This document shows positions 1 through 7,945 of a DNA stretch of 36,523 bases, piece by piece. Location of the stretch: assembly GCA_036620675.1 (NCBI GenBank), contig JAZHEE010000040.1; one strand, written 5' to 3'. The position numbers and the translations under genes were made by a program. A model generated the notes under the pieces. That model was given only the letters and a program-made list of their open reading frames with translations. It did not search any database and had not been told where the DNA came from. The stretch is from Jejubacter sp036620675 (GTDB taxonomy: Bacteria > Pseudomonadota > Gammaproteobacteria > Enterobacterales > Enterobacteriaceae). Positions within the stretch are counted from its first letter, which is position 1, and every line of letters begins with the position of its first letter.

Positions 1-43
1 GAGCAGTTGCGACGGGGCTGAGCCTCACATCGCGAGGTGGCGT

Positions 44-71
44 ATAATACGCTTTCCTCTTTCAGAGTCAA
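44..71 (-). promoter_or_regulatory. rRNA operon promoter P2
   Basis: On the minus strand there is a -35 TTGACT (66-71), a 16-bp spacer and a -10 TATTAT (44-49), followed by a GC-rich leader. The arrangement matches P2 of enterobacterial rrn operons. The leader runs to the window edge, where the minus strand reads ...CTGCTC, the first bases of the rrn boxA antiterminator that would continue outside. The 16S gene is therefore expected just left of the window. By gene order it corresponds to the rrnE locus beside purH. Confidence 0.88.
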
Positions 72-142
72 GCCTAAATTTTCAGGCTTTTCCCTTCGAA
101 TCACCGCGTCGCGTTGCCGCTGCGCCGTGTCGATGGAGGCGC

Positions 143-195
143 ATTATAGGGGTTTAGCCGCGCGCCGCAACCGAAAAATTGACTTAAATTTACTG
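143..195 (-). promoter_or_regulatory. rRNA operon promoter P1 with UP element
   Basis: The minus strand has a -35 TTGCGG (165-170), a 16-bp spacer and a perfect -10 TATAAT (143-148). It is followed by a GCGCC discriminator typical of stringently controlled rrn P1 promoters. An A/T-rich tract at about 171-195 sits where the UP element should be. P1 lies about 100 bp upstream of P2, the usual tandem arrangement. FIS sites would be expected between about 200 and 250 but I could not assign them. Confidence 0.88.
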
Positions 196-280
196 ACTGC
201 TGCATTCCCCAGCAAAACCCCATGTTATACCCACTTACACACAGAATTATCCACAGGAGGGCCCAGCGGGGAAATTTTTC

Positions 281-309
281 GAGCACCGCGCAAACGTTTT
301 CGCTACAAT
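281..309 (+). promoter_or_regulatory. purHD promoter
   Basis: A good -10 element TACAAT lies at 304-309. The -35 (GAGCAC, 281-286, 17-bp spacer) is weak. The PurR operator fills the spacer, so repressor would block polymerase directly. Transcription would start near 316, leaving a leader of about 110 nt before purH. Confidence 0.7.
288..303 (+). promoter_or_regulatory. PurR operator
   Basis: The 16-bp near-palindrome GCGCAAACGTTTTCGC matches the PurR consensus ACGCAAACGTTTTCGT at 14 of 16 positions, including the whole core. It sits between the -35 and -10 of the purHD promoter. PurR with bound hypoxanthine or guanine would repress the operon there, as in E. coli. Confidence 0.9.
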
Positions 310-427
310 GCACTCCGCGCTACAGAATGGATGCCTTATGGGTGTTAGCTGAGCTTTTCTCTACATATTAAGGAATAGTTCAGCTAACGCTCTTCTGCAA
401 TGAACCAAATCCAGGGGATTTATCACC

Positions 428-2017
428 ATGCAACAACGTCGTCCTGTACGCCGCGCTTTGCTCAGCGTTTCTGATAAAGCCGGCATTGTCGAATTCGCAA
501 AGGCCCTCTATGCCCGCAATGTAGAGCTGCTCTCCACCGGCGGCACCGCACGCCTGCTGGCCGAAGCGGGCCTGCCGGTGACTGAAGTGTCCGACTACAC
601 CGGTTTTCCGGAGATGATGGACGGACGCGTAAAAACCCTGCATCCGAAAGTGCACGGCGGCATCCTGGGCCGTCGCGGCCAGGACGATGATGTGATGACG
701 CAACACGCTATCTCTCCCATTGATATGGTTGTAGTCAACCTCTACCCCTTCGCCCAAACCGTAGCTCGTGAAGGTTGTTCGCTGGAAGACGCCGTAGAGA
801 ATATCGATATCGGCGGCCCGACTATGGTGCGCTCGGCGGCCAAAAATCATAAAGACGTCGCCATCGTAGTAAAGAGCAGCGACTACGACGCCATCATTAA
901 AGAGATGGACGCCGGCGACGGCTCCCTGACCCTGGCAACCCGTTTTGATCTTGCGATCAAAGCCTTTGAGCACACCGCCGCCTATGACAGCATGATAGCT
1001 AACTACTTTGGTAGCCTTGTCCCGGCCTACCACGGCGATACCGAACAGCCTGCCGGTCGCTTCCCACGTACTCTAAACCTGAACTTTATAAAAAAGCAGG
1101 ATATGCGCTACGGCGAAAACAGCCACCAGCAGGCGGCCTTCTATATAGAAGAAAGCGTTCAGGAAGCATCTGTCGCTACCGCGACCCAGCTTCAGGGCAA
1201 GGCACTCTCCTATAACAATATCGCCGATACCGATGCTGCGCTGGAGTGCGTGAAAGAGTTTGCCGAACCAGCCTGCGTGATCGTTAAGCACGCCAACCCG
1301 TGCGGCGTGGCTGTCAGCAGTTCCATCCTGGATGCCTATGAGCGTGCATACCAGACCGACCCCACATCCGCTTTCGGCGGCATTATCGCGTTTAACCGCG
1401 AGCTGGATGGCGAAACGGCACAGGCCATCGTATCGCGCCAGTTCGTTGAGGTGATTATCGCGCCTTCCGTTAGCGAAGCAGCACTGAAGGTAACCGCCGC
1501 TAAACAGAACGTTCGGGTGCTGACCTGCGGTCAGTGGCAGACCCGGGTTCCAGGGCTGGACTTTAAACGCGTAAACGGCGGACTGCTGGTACAGGATCGC
1601 GATCTCGGCATGGTGAGTCACGACGAACTGCGCGTGGTCACTAAACGCCAGCCCAGCGAACAGGAGCTACGCGATGCGCTGTTCTGCTGGAAAGTCGCCA
1701 AGTTTGTGAAGTCCAATGCCATCGTCTACGCCAAAGAGAACATGACTATTGGCATCGGCGCCGGGCAGATGAGCCGAGTTTATTCCGCGAAGATCGCAGG
1801 CATTAAAGCCGCCGATGAAGGTCTGGAAGTGAAAGGCTCTGCCATGGCTTCTGACGCCTTCTTCCCGTTCCGCGACGGTATCGACGCGGCTGCCGCGGTA
1901 GGCGTCACCTGCGTTATCCAGCCAGGCGGCTCCATTCGCGATGAAGAGGTCATTGCCGCCGCCGACGAGCACGGCATTGCCATGATTTTCACCGGCATGC
2001 GTCACTTCCGCCACTGA
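428..2017 (+). CDS. purH: Bifunctional AICAR transformylase / IMP cyclohydrolase PurH
   Basis: PurH catalyses the last two steps of IMP synthesis: formyl transfer from 10-formyl-THF to AICAR, then ring closure of FAICAR. The 529-residue product has exactly the E. coli length. The N-terminal MGS-like cyclohydrolase domain (about residues 1-150) begins RRALLSVSDKAG and contains LLSTGGTA. The larger transformylase domain follows, with the catalytic Lys-His in KHANPCGVA (about residue 287). The ATG at 428 is preceded by an AGGGGA ribosome site. It is the first gene of a PurR-repressed operon with purD, 14 bp downstream. The reading frame is intact. Confidence 0.97.
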   Translation: MQQRRPVRRALLSVSDKAGIVEFAKALYARNVELLSTGGTARLLAEAGLPVTEVSDYTGFPEMMDGRVKTLHPKVHGGILGRRGQDDDVMTQHAISPIDMVVVNLYPFAQTVAREGCSLEDAVENIDIGGPTMVRSAAKNHKDVAIVVKSSDYDAIIKEMDAGDGSLTLATRFDLAIKAFEHTAAYDSMIANYFGSLVPAYHGDTEQPAGRFPRTLNLNFIKKQDMRYGENSHQQAAFYIEESVQEASVATATQLQGKALSYNNIADTDAALECVKEFAEPACVIVKHANPCGVAVSSSILDAYERAYQTDPTSAFGGIIAFNRELDGETAQAIVSRQFVEVIIAPSVSEAALKVTAAKQNVRVLTCGQWQTRVPGLDFKRVNGGLLVQDRDLGMVSHDELRVVTKRQPSEQELRDALFCWKVAKFVKSNAIVYAKENMTIGIGAGQMSRVYSAKIAGIKAADEGLEVKGSAMASDAFFPFRDGIDAAAAVGVTCVIQPGGSIRDEEVIAAADEHGIAMIFTGMRHFRH

Positions 2018-2031
2018 CAGGGAGCGTAGCG

Positions 2032-3315
2032 ATGAAAGTATTAGTCATAGGAAACGGCGGGCGCGAACACGCGCTTGCCTGGAAAGCGGCTCAGTCTGCG
2101 CAGGTTGATACCGTCTTTGTGGCGCCCGGCAACGCGGGCACAGCGCTGGAGCCCGCGCTGGAGAACGTGAATATTGGCGTGACCGATATCCCGGGTCTGC
2201 TGGCTTTCGCCCAGAAGGAAGGTATTGATCTGACCATCGTCGGCCCCGAGGCCCCACTGGTTGCAGGCGTGGTTAACGCATTTCGCGCCGCCGGTCTGGC
2301 AATTTTCGGCCCCACCAAAGAGGCCGCCCAGCTCGAAGGCTCCAAAGCCTTCACCAAGGACTTCCTGGCGCGTCATGCTATTCCAACCGCCGAATACCAG
2401 AACTTTACCGAAGTCGAGCCAGCGCTGGCATATGTACGCGAAAAAGGCGCGCCGATCGTCATCAAGGCCGACGGTCTGGCGGCGGGTAAAGGCGTTATCG
2501 TGGCAATGACTCTGGAAGAAGCGGAAGCTGCGATTCAGGATATGCTGGCGGGCAACGCCTTTGGCGACGCCGGACACCGCGTAGTGGTGGAAGAGTTCCT
2601 GGACGGCGAAGAAGCCAGCTTTATCGTTATGGTCGACGGCGAACACGTTCTGCCCATGGCAACCAGCCAGGATCACAAACGAGTCGGCGACGGCGACAGC
2701 GGCCCGAACACTGGCGGTATGGGGGCTTACTCCCCCGCACCAGTGGTGACCGATGATGTCTATCAACGCACCATGGAACGCATCATCTGGCCAACGGTTC
2801 GTGGTATGGCGGCCGAGGGAAATACCTATACTGGTTTTCTGTACGCCGGACTGATGATCGATAAGCAGGGCAATCCGAAGGTTATCGAGTTTAACTGCCG
2901 CTTCGGCGATCCGGAAACCCAGCCCATTATGCTGCGTATGCGCTCCGATCTGGTAGCGCTGTGCCAGGCCGCCTGCGAAGGCAAGCTGGATACCCAGCGT
3001 TCTGAGTGGGATGACCGCGCCGCACTAGGCGTTGTGATGGCCGCCGGCGGTTACCCTGGCAGCTACCGTACCGGTGATGTTATCAGCGGGCTACCGGAGC
3101 AGGAGCAGGAGGACGCGAAAGTGTTCCATGCCGGTACAACACTGAATGCCGCCGGTGAAGTCACTACCAGCGGTGGTCGCGTTCTGTGCGTCACCGCCTT
3201 GGGCGACGATGTGGCCCAGGCGCAGCAGCGCGCCTATGCGCAGCTCCAGGAGATCCGCTGGGACGATTGCTTCAACCGCAGCGATATCGGTTGGCGCGCC
3301 ATCGTCCGCCGTTAA
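2032..3315 (+). CDS. purD: Phosphoribosylamine-glycine ligase (GAR synthetase) PurD
   Basis: PurD joins glycine to phosphoribosylamine using ATP, the second step of de novo purine synthesis. The 427-residue ATP-grasp protein starts MKVLVIGNGGREHALAWK, the family's N-terminal signature. It carries IKADGLAAGKGV in the ATP-grasp fold and GFLYAGLM ... EFNCRFGDPETQ, the GARS signature with metal-binding residues, near residues 270-300. Length is within two residues of E. coli. A ribosome site AGGGAG precedes the ATG, and the gene is co-transcribed with purH. The operon ends at the hairpin at 3327-3353. Confidence 0.97.
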   Translation: MKVLVIGNGGREHALAWKAAQSAQVDTVFVAPGNAGTALEPALENVNIGVTDIPGLLAFAQKEGIDLTIVGPEAPLVAGVVNAFRAAGLAIFGPTKEAAQLEGSKAFTKDFLARHAIPTAEYQNFTEVEPALAYVREKGAPIVIKADGLAAGKGVIVAMTLEEAEAAIQDMLAGNAFGDAGHRVVVEEFLDGEEASFIVMVDGEHVLPMATSQDHKRVGDGDSGPNTGGMGAYSPAPVVTDDVYQRTMERIIWPTVRGMAAEGNTYTGFLYAGLMIDKQGNPKVIEFNCRFGDPETQPIMLRMRSDLVALCQAACEGKLDTQRSEWDDRAALGVVMAAGGYPGSYRTGDVISGLPEQEQEDAKVFHAGTTLNAAGEVTTSGGRVLCVTALGDDVAQAQQRAYAQLQEIRWDDCFNRSDIGWRAIVRR

Positions 3316-3326
3316 TCTCCGGCCAT

Positions 3327-3353
3327 AAAAAAACCGCCATCCGGCGGTTTTTT
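3327..3353. terminator. Bidirectional intrinsic terminator between purD and yjaH
   Basis: A CCGCC/GGCGG stem (3334-3338 and 3343-3347) with an ATCC loop is flanked by seven A's on the left and six T's on the right. It can therefore terminate both the rightward purHD transcript and the converging leftward yjaH transcript, whose stop codon overlaps its edge. Confidence 0.88.
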
Positions 3354-4050
3354 AAAAGGTCTTTGGATTCGGCTGCCAGCGGCAGTAATCCTCATTCGCA
3401 ACCAACAGCAACTGGGTTCCCTCCGGCGCTTCCAGCCAGGCAAGACTGACCGCCAGCGACGAACGACGCTGCCGCTGCCAGATATGTTCACGCTCGGCGT
3501 CAGAAAACGTCGGTGTTAACCGCCGTCCTTCACAGTTGATGACGCTACCATCAGACTGCCAGCGCCCCTGCAGCAACATCACGCGTCCGCTGCGCAAGGC
3601 ATCGCTGGTATCACGAACCTGGCGGGCATAATAGCGATACAGCGCGATCTTCTCTTCAGAAAGCTGTTGCTTATGGCCTTCAACCTCATGCTGCATAAAG
3701 CTCAGCCCACCGCGGGCATCAAAACGGATTTTCACCCGCTCCGGCGATTCGCCAAAGAAGCTGCGTTCAATCGAAGTCAGTTTATCCCCATGCCAGCGAT
3801 ATTCGCTGGTTGCAGTCTTACCGTGCGACCATGGACTAAAGGCTGTGAACAGATGAATATCGCCGTTGGCGTCATCTTTACGCCAGATGCGTACCACGCC
3901 GTCGTTGTCGACATAGCCACTGGCGGTAAAAGGCGGGGGGGCGGAAGCGCTACAGGCGGTAAGCAGCAACAGCGCCGACAGCGCCATGAACGGCTGTCTG
4001 ACAAACAAAAGGGGCGTAAACGCCCCCCTGTTAAAACTGTTCACTGCCAC
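3352..4050 (-). CDS. yjaH: YjaH, DUF1481 putative lipoprotein
   Basis: The product resembles YjaH, a DUF1481 family member of unknown function, and its 232 residues are close to the E. coli length. A hydrophobic stretch followed by LLTAC gives a plausible lipobox with Cys33, so it is probably a lipoprotein exported by Sec. The rest is soluble, with no recognised catalytic motif. It lies 13 bp downstream of hupA on the same strand, a conserved adjacency. The start is uncertain. An apparent hupA terminator (4003-4026) lies inside the first 16 codons, so translation may instead begin at Met22 (3987). That version would lose the positively charged n-region of the signal peptide, so I keep 4050. 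Confidence 0.82.
   Translation of the reverse strand: MAVNSFNRGAFTPLLFVRQPFMALSALLLLTACSASAPPPFTASGYVDNDGVVRIWRKDDANGDIHLFTAFSPWSHGKTATSEYRWHGDKLTSIERSFFGESPERVKIRFDARGGLSFMQHEVEGHKQQLSEEKIALYRYYARQVRDTSDALRSGRVMLLQGRWQSDGSVINCEGRRLTPTFSDAEREHIWQRQRRSSLAVSLAWLEAPEGTQLLLVANEDYCRWQPNPKTF
4003..4026 (-). terminator. Probable hupA terminator inside yjaH 5' end
   Basis: Read on the minus strand, a GGGGCG stem (4021-4026), a TTTA loop and a CGCCCC arm (4011-4016) are followed by TTTTGTTT (4003-4010). It sits 38 bp after the hupA stop and would uncouple abundant hupA mRNA from yjaH. It falls inside the predicted yjaH reading frame. Confidence 0.72.
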
Positions 4051-4063
4051 GTGACGCGTCGTC

Positions 4064-4336
4064 TTATTTGACTGCGTCTTTCAGTGCTTTACCAGATACG
4101 AACGCCGGTACGTTCGCAGCAGCGATCTTGATCTCTTTACCGGTCTGCGGGTTGCGGCCAGTACGCTCAGCGCGGTGGTTCACTTTGAAGGTCCCGAAAC
4201 CAACCAGTTGTACAGCATCGCCTTCTTTCAGAGACTCGGTAATTGCAGCCAGAGTAGATTCCAGAGCAGCTTTTGCTTGCGCTTTAGACAGGTCAGCTTT
4301 GTCCGCAATTACATCAATCAGTTGAGTCTTGTTCAT
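4064..4336 (-). CDS. hupA: DNA-binding protein HU, alpha subunit
   Basis: HU-alpha is a 90-residue nucleoid protein that bends and compacts DNA as a homodimer or as a heterodimer with HU-beta. The sequence MNKTQLIDVIADKADLSK ... FKVNHRAERTGRNPQTGKEI ... SGKALKDAVK is that of HU-alpha throughout. The DNA-intercalating arm carries the conserved RNPQTG at about residues 61-66. The start is supported by an AAGGAT ribosome site. It is followed by a terminator hairpin and then yjaH. The gap of about 185 bp upstream, before yjaG ends, should hold its own promoter. Confidence 0.97.
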   Translation of the reverse strand: MNKTQLIDVIADKADLSKAQAKAALESTLAAITESLKEGDAVQLVGFGTFKVNHRAERTGRNPQTGKEIKIAAANVPAFVSGKALKDAVK

Positions 4337-4420
4337 AAGTTATCCTTACAATGTGTTTATCGCTTGCTAAGCATCGAGTGCGACGGAAATGCCATAACAG
4401 CACTCTCCTGCATACACGCA

Positions 4421-4448
4421 CCGATAGCCACTTTTTTTCGCCCCACAA
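4421..4448 (-). promoter_or_regulatory. Possible hupA promoter
   Basis: The minus strand shows TTGTGG (4443-4448), a 16-bp spacer rich in A, and TATCGG (4421-4426), about 85 bp before the hupA ATG. The -10 is poor, so this is a candidate only. No better sigma-70 match was seen between hupA and yjaG. Confidence 0.32.
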
Positions 4449-4522
4449 ATGTAGACCAGACGGGGGGCTAATTGGAAGCCTTCAGGCACGACAAAACAGG
4501 CAGTAAATCACGTTTTGTTGTC

Positions 4523-5113
4523 TCACTGCTGCAAATTTATACCGATATTGCTGCTACCGGCCTCCCGGAGGTCGGCTCTCAGCCCTTTTATCAGCTCAAT
4601 GTCGCGCTCTTCGCAGGCCGCCAAAAGTCGGAATATTTCCCACTGAATATCCCATTCTTCTTCCACTGCCGGATTTTCCTTAAGCTCTTCATCGCTCATT
4701 TCGCGACCAGCCTGGGTCATTTCCAGCATCGCCACCGTGGTAATAGAAGTCTTGCTGACCTCAATGGCATGCTCAAGCGTTTCACCACTCAGCCGCGAAT
4801 GCAAGAGTTCGCTCAGCGCAACGCAGGCATCGATGGCCGGATAAACGCCATAAATATCGTAATCGTCGGCCCCCGGAATCGCGGCTTCCAGCTTTTCAAG
4901 CTGGCTGTCAAAATTCACTTTGGCATCTTTGACGGTCAGCGTTTCCCAGACCAGATCAAGGATCCGGCGGTAAAGCTGCGGTTCGCCAAAACCGGTCTGC
5001 TGGCAAAACATAACGTAATTGGGGTACATCCGCTCGCAAAGCGACGCCATAAAGGTGACGTGCTGCCAGCTTTCCAGCTTCTCCAGCCGCAGATGAATGG
5101 GGTTCTGTAGCAT
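4523..5113 (-). CDS. yjaG: YjaG, DUF416 family protein
   Basis: The 196-residue product has the same length as E. coli YjaG and the same opening MLQNPIHLRLEKLESWQ. It is an acidic, largely helical DUF416 protein of unknown function, with no signal peptide, membrane segment or known catalytic motif. It lies 42 bp downstream of nfi on the same strand, so it is probably the distal gene of a hemE-nfi-yjaG transcript. The conserved position next to hupA says nothing firm about its role. Confidence 0.9.
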   Translation of the reverse strand: MLQNPIHLRLEKLESWQHVTFMASLCERMYPNYVMFCQQTGFGEPQLYRRILDLVWETLTVKDAKVNFDSQLEKLEAAIPGADDYDIYGVYPAIDACVALSELLHSRLSGETLEHAIEVSKTSITTVAMLEMTQAGREMSDEELKENPAVEEEWDIQWEIFRLLAACEERDIELIKGLRADLREAGSSNIGINLQQ

Positions 5114-5155
5114 CTCGGGTTCTCATTAATCGTCAACCTGGGCAGTTTACCCGAA

Positions 5156-5827
5156 TCAACGGTTATTTTCCTGCCAGCGAATGAATGCCGGGCGTCCGGA
5201 AGCCACCGCATCGGCCCAACGCGTCGGCTCCGGCAATCGGTAGCCCATCATGCAGCGCTGAACCCACGTCAGCGCGCTGTCGGCACTAACCCGGTGGCCG
5301 GTAGAAATAAACAGCGGGTTGCAGCGTTTCTTACTGCGCCATACCCAGCCCAACTGTTCGTCTTTGTCCATCAGCGGCGCGCTGGCGCCAGGCTCATCCG
5401 ACAGGCCTTCATATTTACCGTACAGCCTTTTCTTCGCTACACCGATAGTCGGAATATCCACCAGCAAACCAAAATGGCTGGCGACCCCCACGCGGCGCGG
5501 GTGCGAAATGCCATGTCCATCCACGAACAGCAGATCGGGCTGCTGCGAAAGCTGTTCCCAGGCCGCCAGTAGCGCCGGAACCTCGCGAAACGACAGAAAA
5601 CCGGGAATGTAAGGCATCGTAGTCGCAATTCGCGCCACGCGATGCTCCACCAGCGCCAGAGAGGGGAATTTCAGCAGCACTATAGCCGCTCGCGTCACTT
5701 CGCCTCCCTGCTCGAACCCAACATCCGCGCCACCGATCAGGCGGGGAGGCTCGACATCCAGACGATCGAAACGGGAAACCGATGAAGCCAGTTCCAGCTG
5801 TTTAGCACGAAGCGAGGCGAGATCCAT
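5156..5827 (-). CDS. nfi: Endonuclease V (deoxyinosine 3' endonuclease)
   Basis: Nfi nicks DNA at the second phosphodiester bond 3' of deoxyinosine and other deaminated bases, opening an alternative excision repair route. The product is 223 residues, the E. coli length, when started at the ATG at 5827 (MDLASLRAKQ). An upstream in-frame extension would overlap hemE and is rejected. Metal-binding acidic residues are visible: D35 in GGADVGF, E82 in LSFREVP and D103 in FVDGHGISHPRR. The PYIPG wedge motif lies near residue 72. The gene starts 10 bp after hemE, so translation is probably coupled within the same operon. Confidence 0.95.
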   Translation of the reverse strand: MDLASLRAKQLELASSVSRFDRLDVEPPRLIGGADVGFEQGGEVTRAAIVLLKFPSLALVEHRVARIATTMPYIPGFLSFREVPALLAAWEQLSQQPDLLFVDGHGISHPRRVGVASHFGLLVDIPTIGVAKKRLYGKYEGLSDEPGASAPLMDKDEQLGWVWRSKKRCNPLFISTGHRVSADSALTWVQRCMMGYRLPEPTRWADAVASGRPAFIRWQENNR

Positions 5828-5837
5828 GAGCGGCTCC

Positions 5838-6902
5838 TTACCGATGATACTGCCCGGAAAGGCGGTGTACCGCCTCGACAAAAGCGCCGGCGTGCTCAGG
5901 CGGGACATCCTGATGAATACCGTGCCCCAGATTAAAGACGTGTCCTTCGCCTTCGCCGAACCCGGCGAGGATGGATGCCACCTCCTGCTCGATACGCTCC
6001 GGGGAGCCATAGAGAATTGAAGGGTCCATATTTCCCTGCAGCGCGACCTTATCCCCTACCCGGCGTCGGGCGTCGGCGATATCGGTAGACCAGTCCAGAC
6101 CCAGCGCATCACAGCCAGTCTGCGCCATAGCCTCCAGCCACTGGCCGCCCCCTTTGGTAAACAACGTCACCGGTACGCGGCGGCCTTCGCTTTCGCGCTG
6201 CAGGCCATCAATGATCCTGTGCATGTAATTCAGGGAGAACAGTTGATAGTCACGCCCGGTCAACGCGCCACCCCAGGTGTCGAAGATCATCACCGCCTGC
6301 GCCCCCGCGCGGATCTGAGCGTTCAGATACAGCGTGACGCTCTGAGCCAGTTTATCCAGCAGACAATGCAGCGCCTCGGGGTCGGCATACATCATCTTTT
6401 TAATCACGGTAAATGCCTTGCTGCTGCCGCCTTCCACCATATAGGTCGCCAGGGTCCAGGGACTGCCGGAAAAGCCGATGAGCGGGACGCAGCCCTGCAG
6501 ACCGTGACGAATAGTACGCACGGCATCCATTACGTAGCCAAGCTCCTGTTCCGGATCCGGTACCGGCAGCTTGTCGACATCAGCACGGCTGCGTACCGGG
6601 CGCGCAAAGCGCGGCCCTTCGCCTGCTTCAAAATAAAGACCGAGTCCCATAGCGTCCGGAACGGTCAGAATGTCGGAAAACAGAATCGCCGCATCCAGCT
6701 CAAAGCGACGCAGCGGCTGTAGCGTGACTTCACAGGCCAGCTCCGGATTTTTGCACAGCGACATAAAGTCCCCGGCCTGGGCGCGAGTGGCTTTATATTC
6801 CGGAAGATAGCGCCCTGCCTGCCTCATCATCCATACCGGCGTCACGTCCACCGGCTGGCGCAGCAACGCGCGCAGATATCGATCGTTTTTCAGTTCGGTC
6901 AT
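5838..6902 (-). CDS. hemE: Uroporphyrinogen decarboxylase
   Basis: HemE decarboxylates the four acetate side chains of uroporphyrinogen III to give coproporphyrinogen III in haem synthesis. The 354-residue protein matches the E. coli length. The N-terminal signature PVWMMRQAGRYLPEY lies at residues 22-36 and the conserved Asp77 sits in FSDIL. The second signature, GFSGSPWTLATYMVEGG, lies near residue 150. The ATG at 6902 has a good AAGGA ribosome site; a longer in-frame extension would run into the neighbouring terminator. It leads the hemE-nfi-yjaG group. In E. coli it directly follows nudC, but here a bactofilin gene and terminator separate them, so hemE needs its own promoter in the short gap at 6903-6990. 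Confidence 0.97.
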   Translation of the reverse strand: MTELKNDRYLRALLRQPVDVTPVWMMRQAGRYLPEYKATRAQAGDFMSLCKNPELACEVTLQPLRRFELDAAILFSDILTVPDAMGLGLYFEAGEGPRFARPVRSRADVDKLPVPDPEQELGYVMDAVRTIRHGLQGCVPLIGFSGSPWTLATYMVEGGSSKAFTVIKKMMYADPEALHCLLDKLAQSVTLYLNAQIRAGAQAVMIFDTWGGALTGRDYQLFSLNYMHRIIDGLQRESEGRRVPVTLFTKGGGQWLEAMAQTGCDALGLDWSTDIADARRRVGDKVALQGNMDPSILYGSPERIEQEVASILAGFGEGEGHVFNLGHGIHQDVPPEHAGAFVEAVHRLSGQYHR

Positions 6903-6990
6903 CAGCGTTTTCCTTACAAATGGTCGCCATAGATTAACATGCATTGCCACCCAGGCGGATGTACGGATCTCCTCGTCAGGGCATGGAATG

Positions 6991-7024
6991 AAAAACGGCC
7001 CGCACATGGGGGCGGGCCGTTTTT
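6991..7024 (-). terminator. Intrinsic terminator downstream of the bactofilin gene
   Basis: A strong stem, AAAAACGGCCCGC (6991-7003) with GCGGGCCGTTTTT (7012-7024) and an 8-nt loop, starts 12 bp after the bactofilin stop codon. The A/T flanks make it potentially bidirectional. It separates the bactofilin transcript from hemE. Confidence 0.9.
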
Positions 7025-7035
7025 CTGGCATTCAC

Positions 7036-7767
7036 TTAATTTTGACGGATTTTTTTCTCTTCCGGCGTCTCTTTGCCGAGAAACTCAGGTGTAATCACAT
7101 TATCCTCACCGGTCGGTTCCGGCGCCGGAAGTGTGCCCTGAGCCGCCACATTATTGTCGGTCATCGCTTCAACGTGGTGTGAACTACCGCTAAAAATACC
7201 ACCGCGTTCAATCGAGAATTCATGCGCGAAAATTTCCCCTTCCACACGCCCGCGAGCCATAATCACCACGCTGTGCCCCCGGCAGGTCCCCTTCAGATAG
7301 CCGTTAACCATGATCTTATGGCCCACAACATTACCGGTGATATTCCCATGGTTATCTATCCGCACGCTCTTCTGGCTGCTGATATCTCCTTCAACAGTGC
7401 CATCGATCACGATATCCGACTCGCTGGATATCGAGCCGCTCAACACCGTTCCTGGAGTGATCGCTGTTTCTCTGACCACTCGCCCTTCCGACGGCGACAG
7501 CTCCATTTTGGGAAGACTTTCGCCCGCCGCCACGTTCGTTACCGTATTCTGAGAATCCGTCTTCTCACCGCTCTTATTAAAATTAAACATCCTGAACGTT
7601 CTCCTTCCTGAAAAGAATTTGTAAGCCAGCAGCATCAAACACAGTCCTGCCAGTAGCGAAACGGAAATAATCAACAGCTCATTATGCGCCATGGCATAAC
7701 CGATAATGGCACTTAGCCAGGCCAGCCAAATGCCATATAAACAGCATTGCGTTATTTTTTCGGGCAT
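7036..7767 (-). CDS. Membrane-anchored bactofilin (CcmA-like cytoskeletal protein)
   Basis: Bactofilins polymerise without nucleotide through a right-handed beta-helix and scaffold cell-shape or envelope enzymes. Residues 103-200 show the short glycine-spaced repeats of the DUF583 fold (SGSISSESDIVIDGTVEG, RGRVEGEIFAHE). Two hydrophobic helices at about 11-27 and 31-50 precede the domain, and the C-terminal tail is acidic and disordered. I chose the ATG at 7767, which has a GGGGAAAGGG ribosome site, over a TTG at 7785. A second ATG at 7590 (MFNFNKSG) has an even better GGAAGGAG site 10 nt upstream and would give a soluble 184-residue form. Proteus mirabilis CcmA is reported, from memory, to be made in long membrane and short forms. 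The gene is absent at this position in E. coli K-12. Confidence 0.88.
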   Translation of the reverse strand: MPEKITQCCLYGIWLAWLSAIIGYAMAHNELLIISVSLLAGLCLMLLAYKFFSGRRTFRMFNFNKSGEKTDSQNTVTNVAAGESLPKMELSPSEGRVVRETAITPGTVLSGSISSESDIVIDGTVEGDISSQKSVRIDNHGNITGNVVGHKIMVNGYLKGTCRGHSVVIMARGRVEGEIFAHEFSIERGGIFSGSSHHVEAMTDNNVAAQGTLPAPEPTGEDNVITPEFLGKETPEEKKIRQN

Positions 7768-7910
7768 ATCCCTTTCCCCTGACAACTCGCCCCTGTCCCC
7801 TGAGCGTTTATTTCAATAACCCATTCTGAATACACGAGATAGTCCTCCTTCCAGTCAGGATCGACCGAAAGGAGAAATACTTTAGTAAGGAATCCTAAAA
7901 AATCAGCGTG

Positions 7911-7939
7911 TATATATCATTCTGGCCGATTCATCACAA
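7911..7939 (-). promoter_or_regulatory. Candidate bactofilin promoter
   Basis: On the minus strand TTGTGA (7934-7939) is separated by exactly 17 bp from TATATA (7911-7916), about 145 bp upstream of the bactofilin ATG and just after the nudC stop. Together with the downstream terminator it would make the gene a self-contained unit. Confidence 0.5.
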
Positions 7940-7945
7940 TACGGC

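Noticed and set aside
37..348. Rightward 103-codon frame at the left edge
   Set aside because: It overlaps the rrn P1/P2 promoters and the PurR operator, and has no protein-like features.
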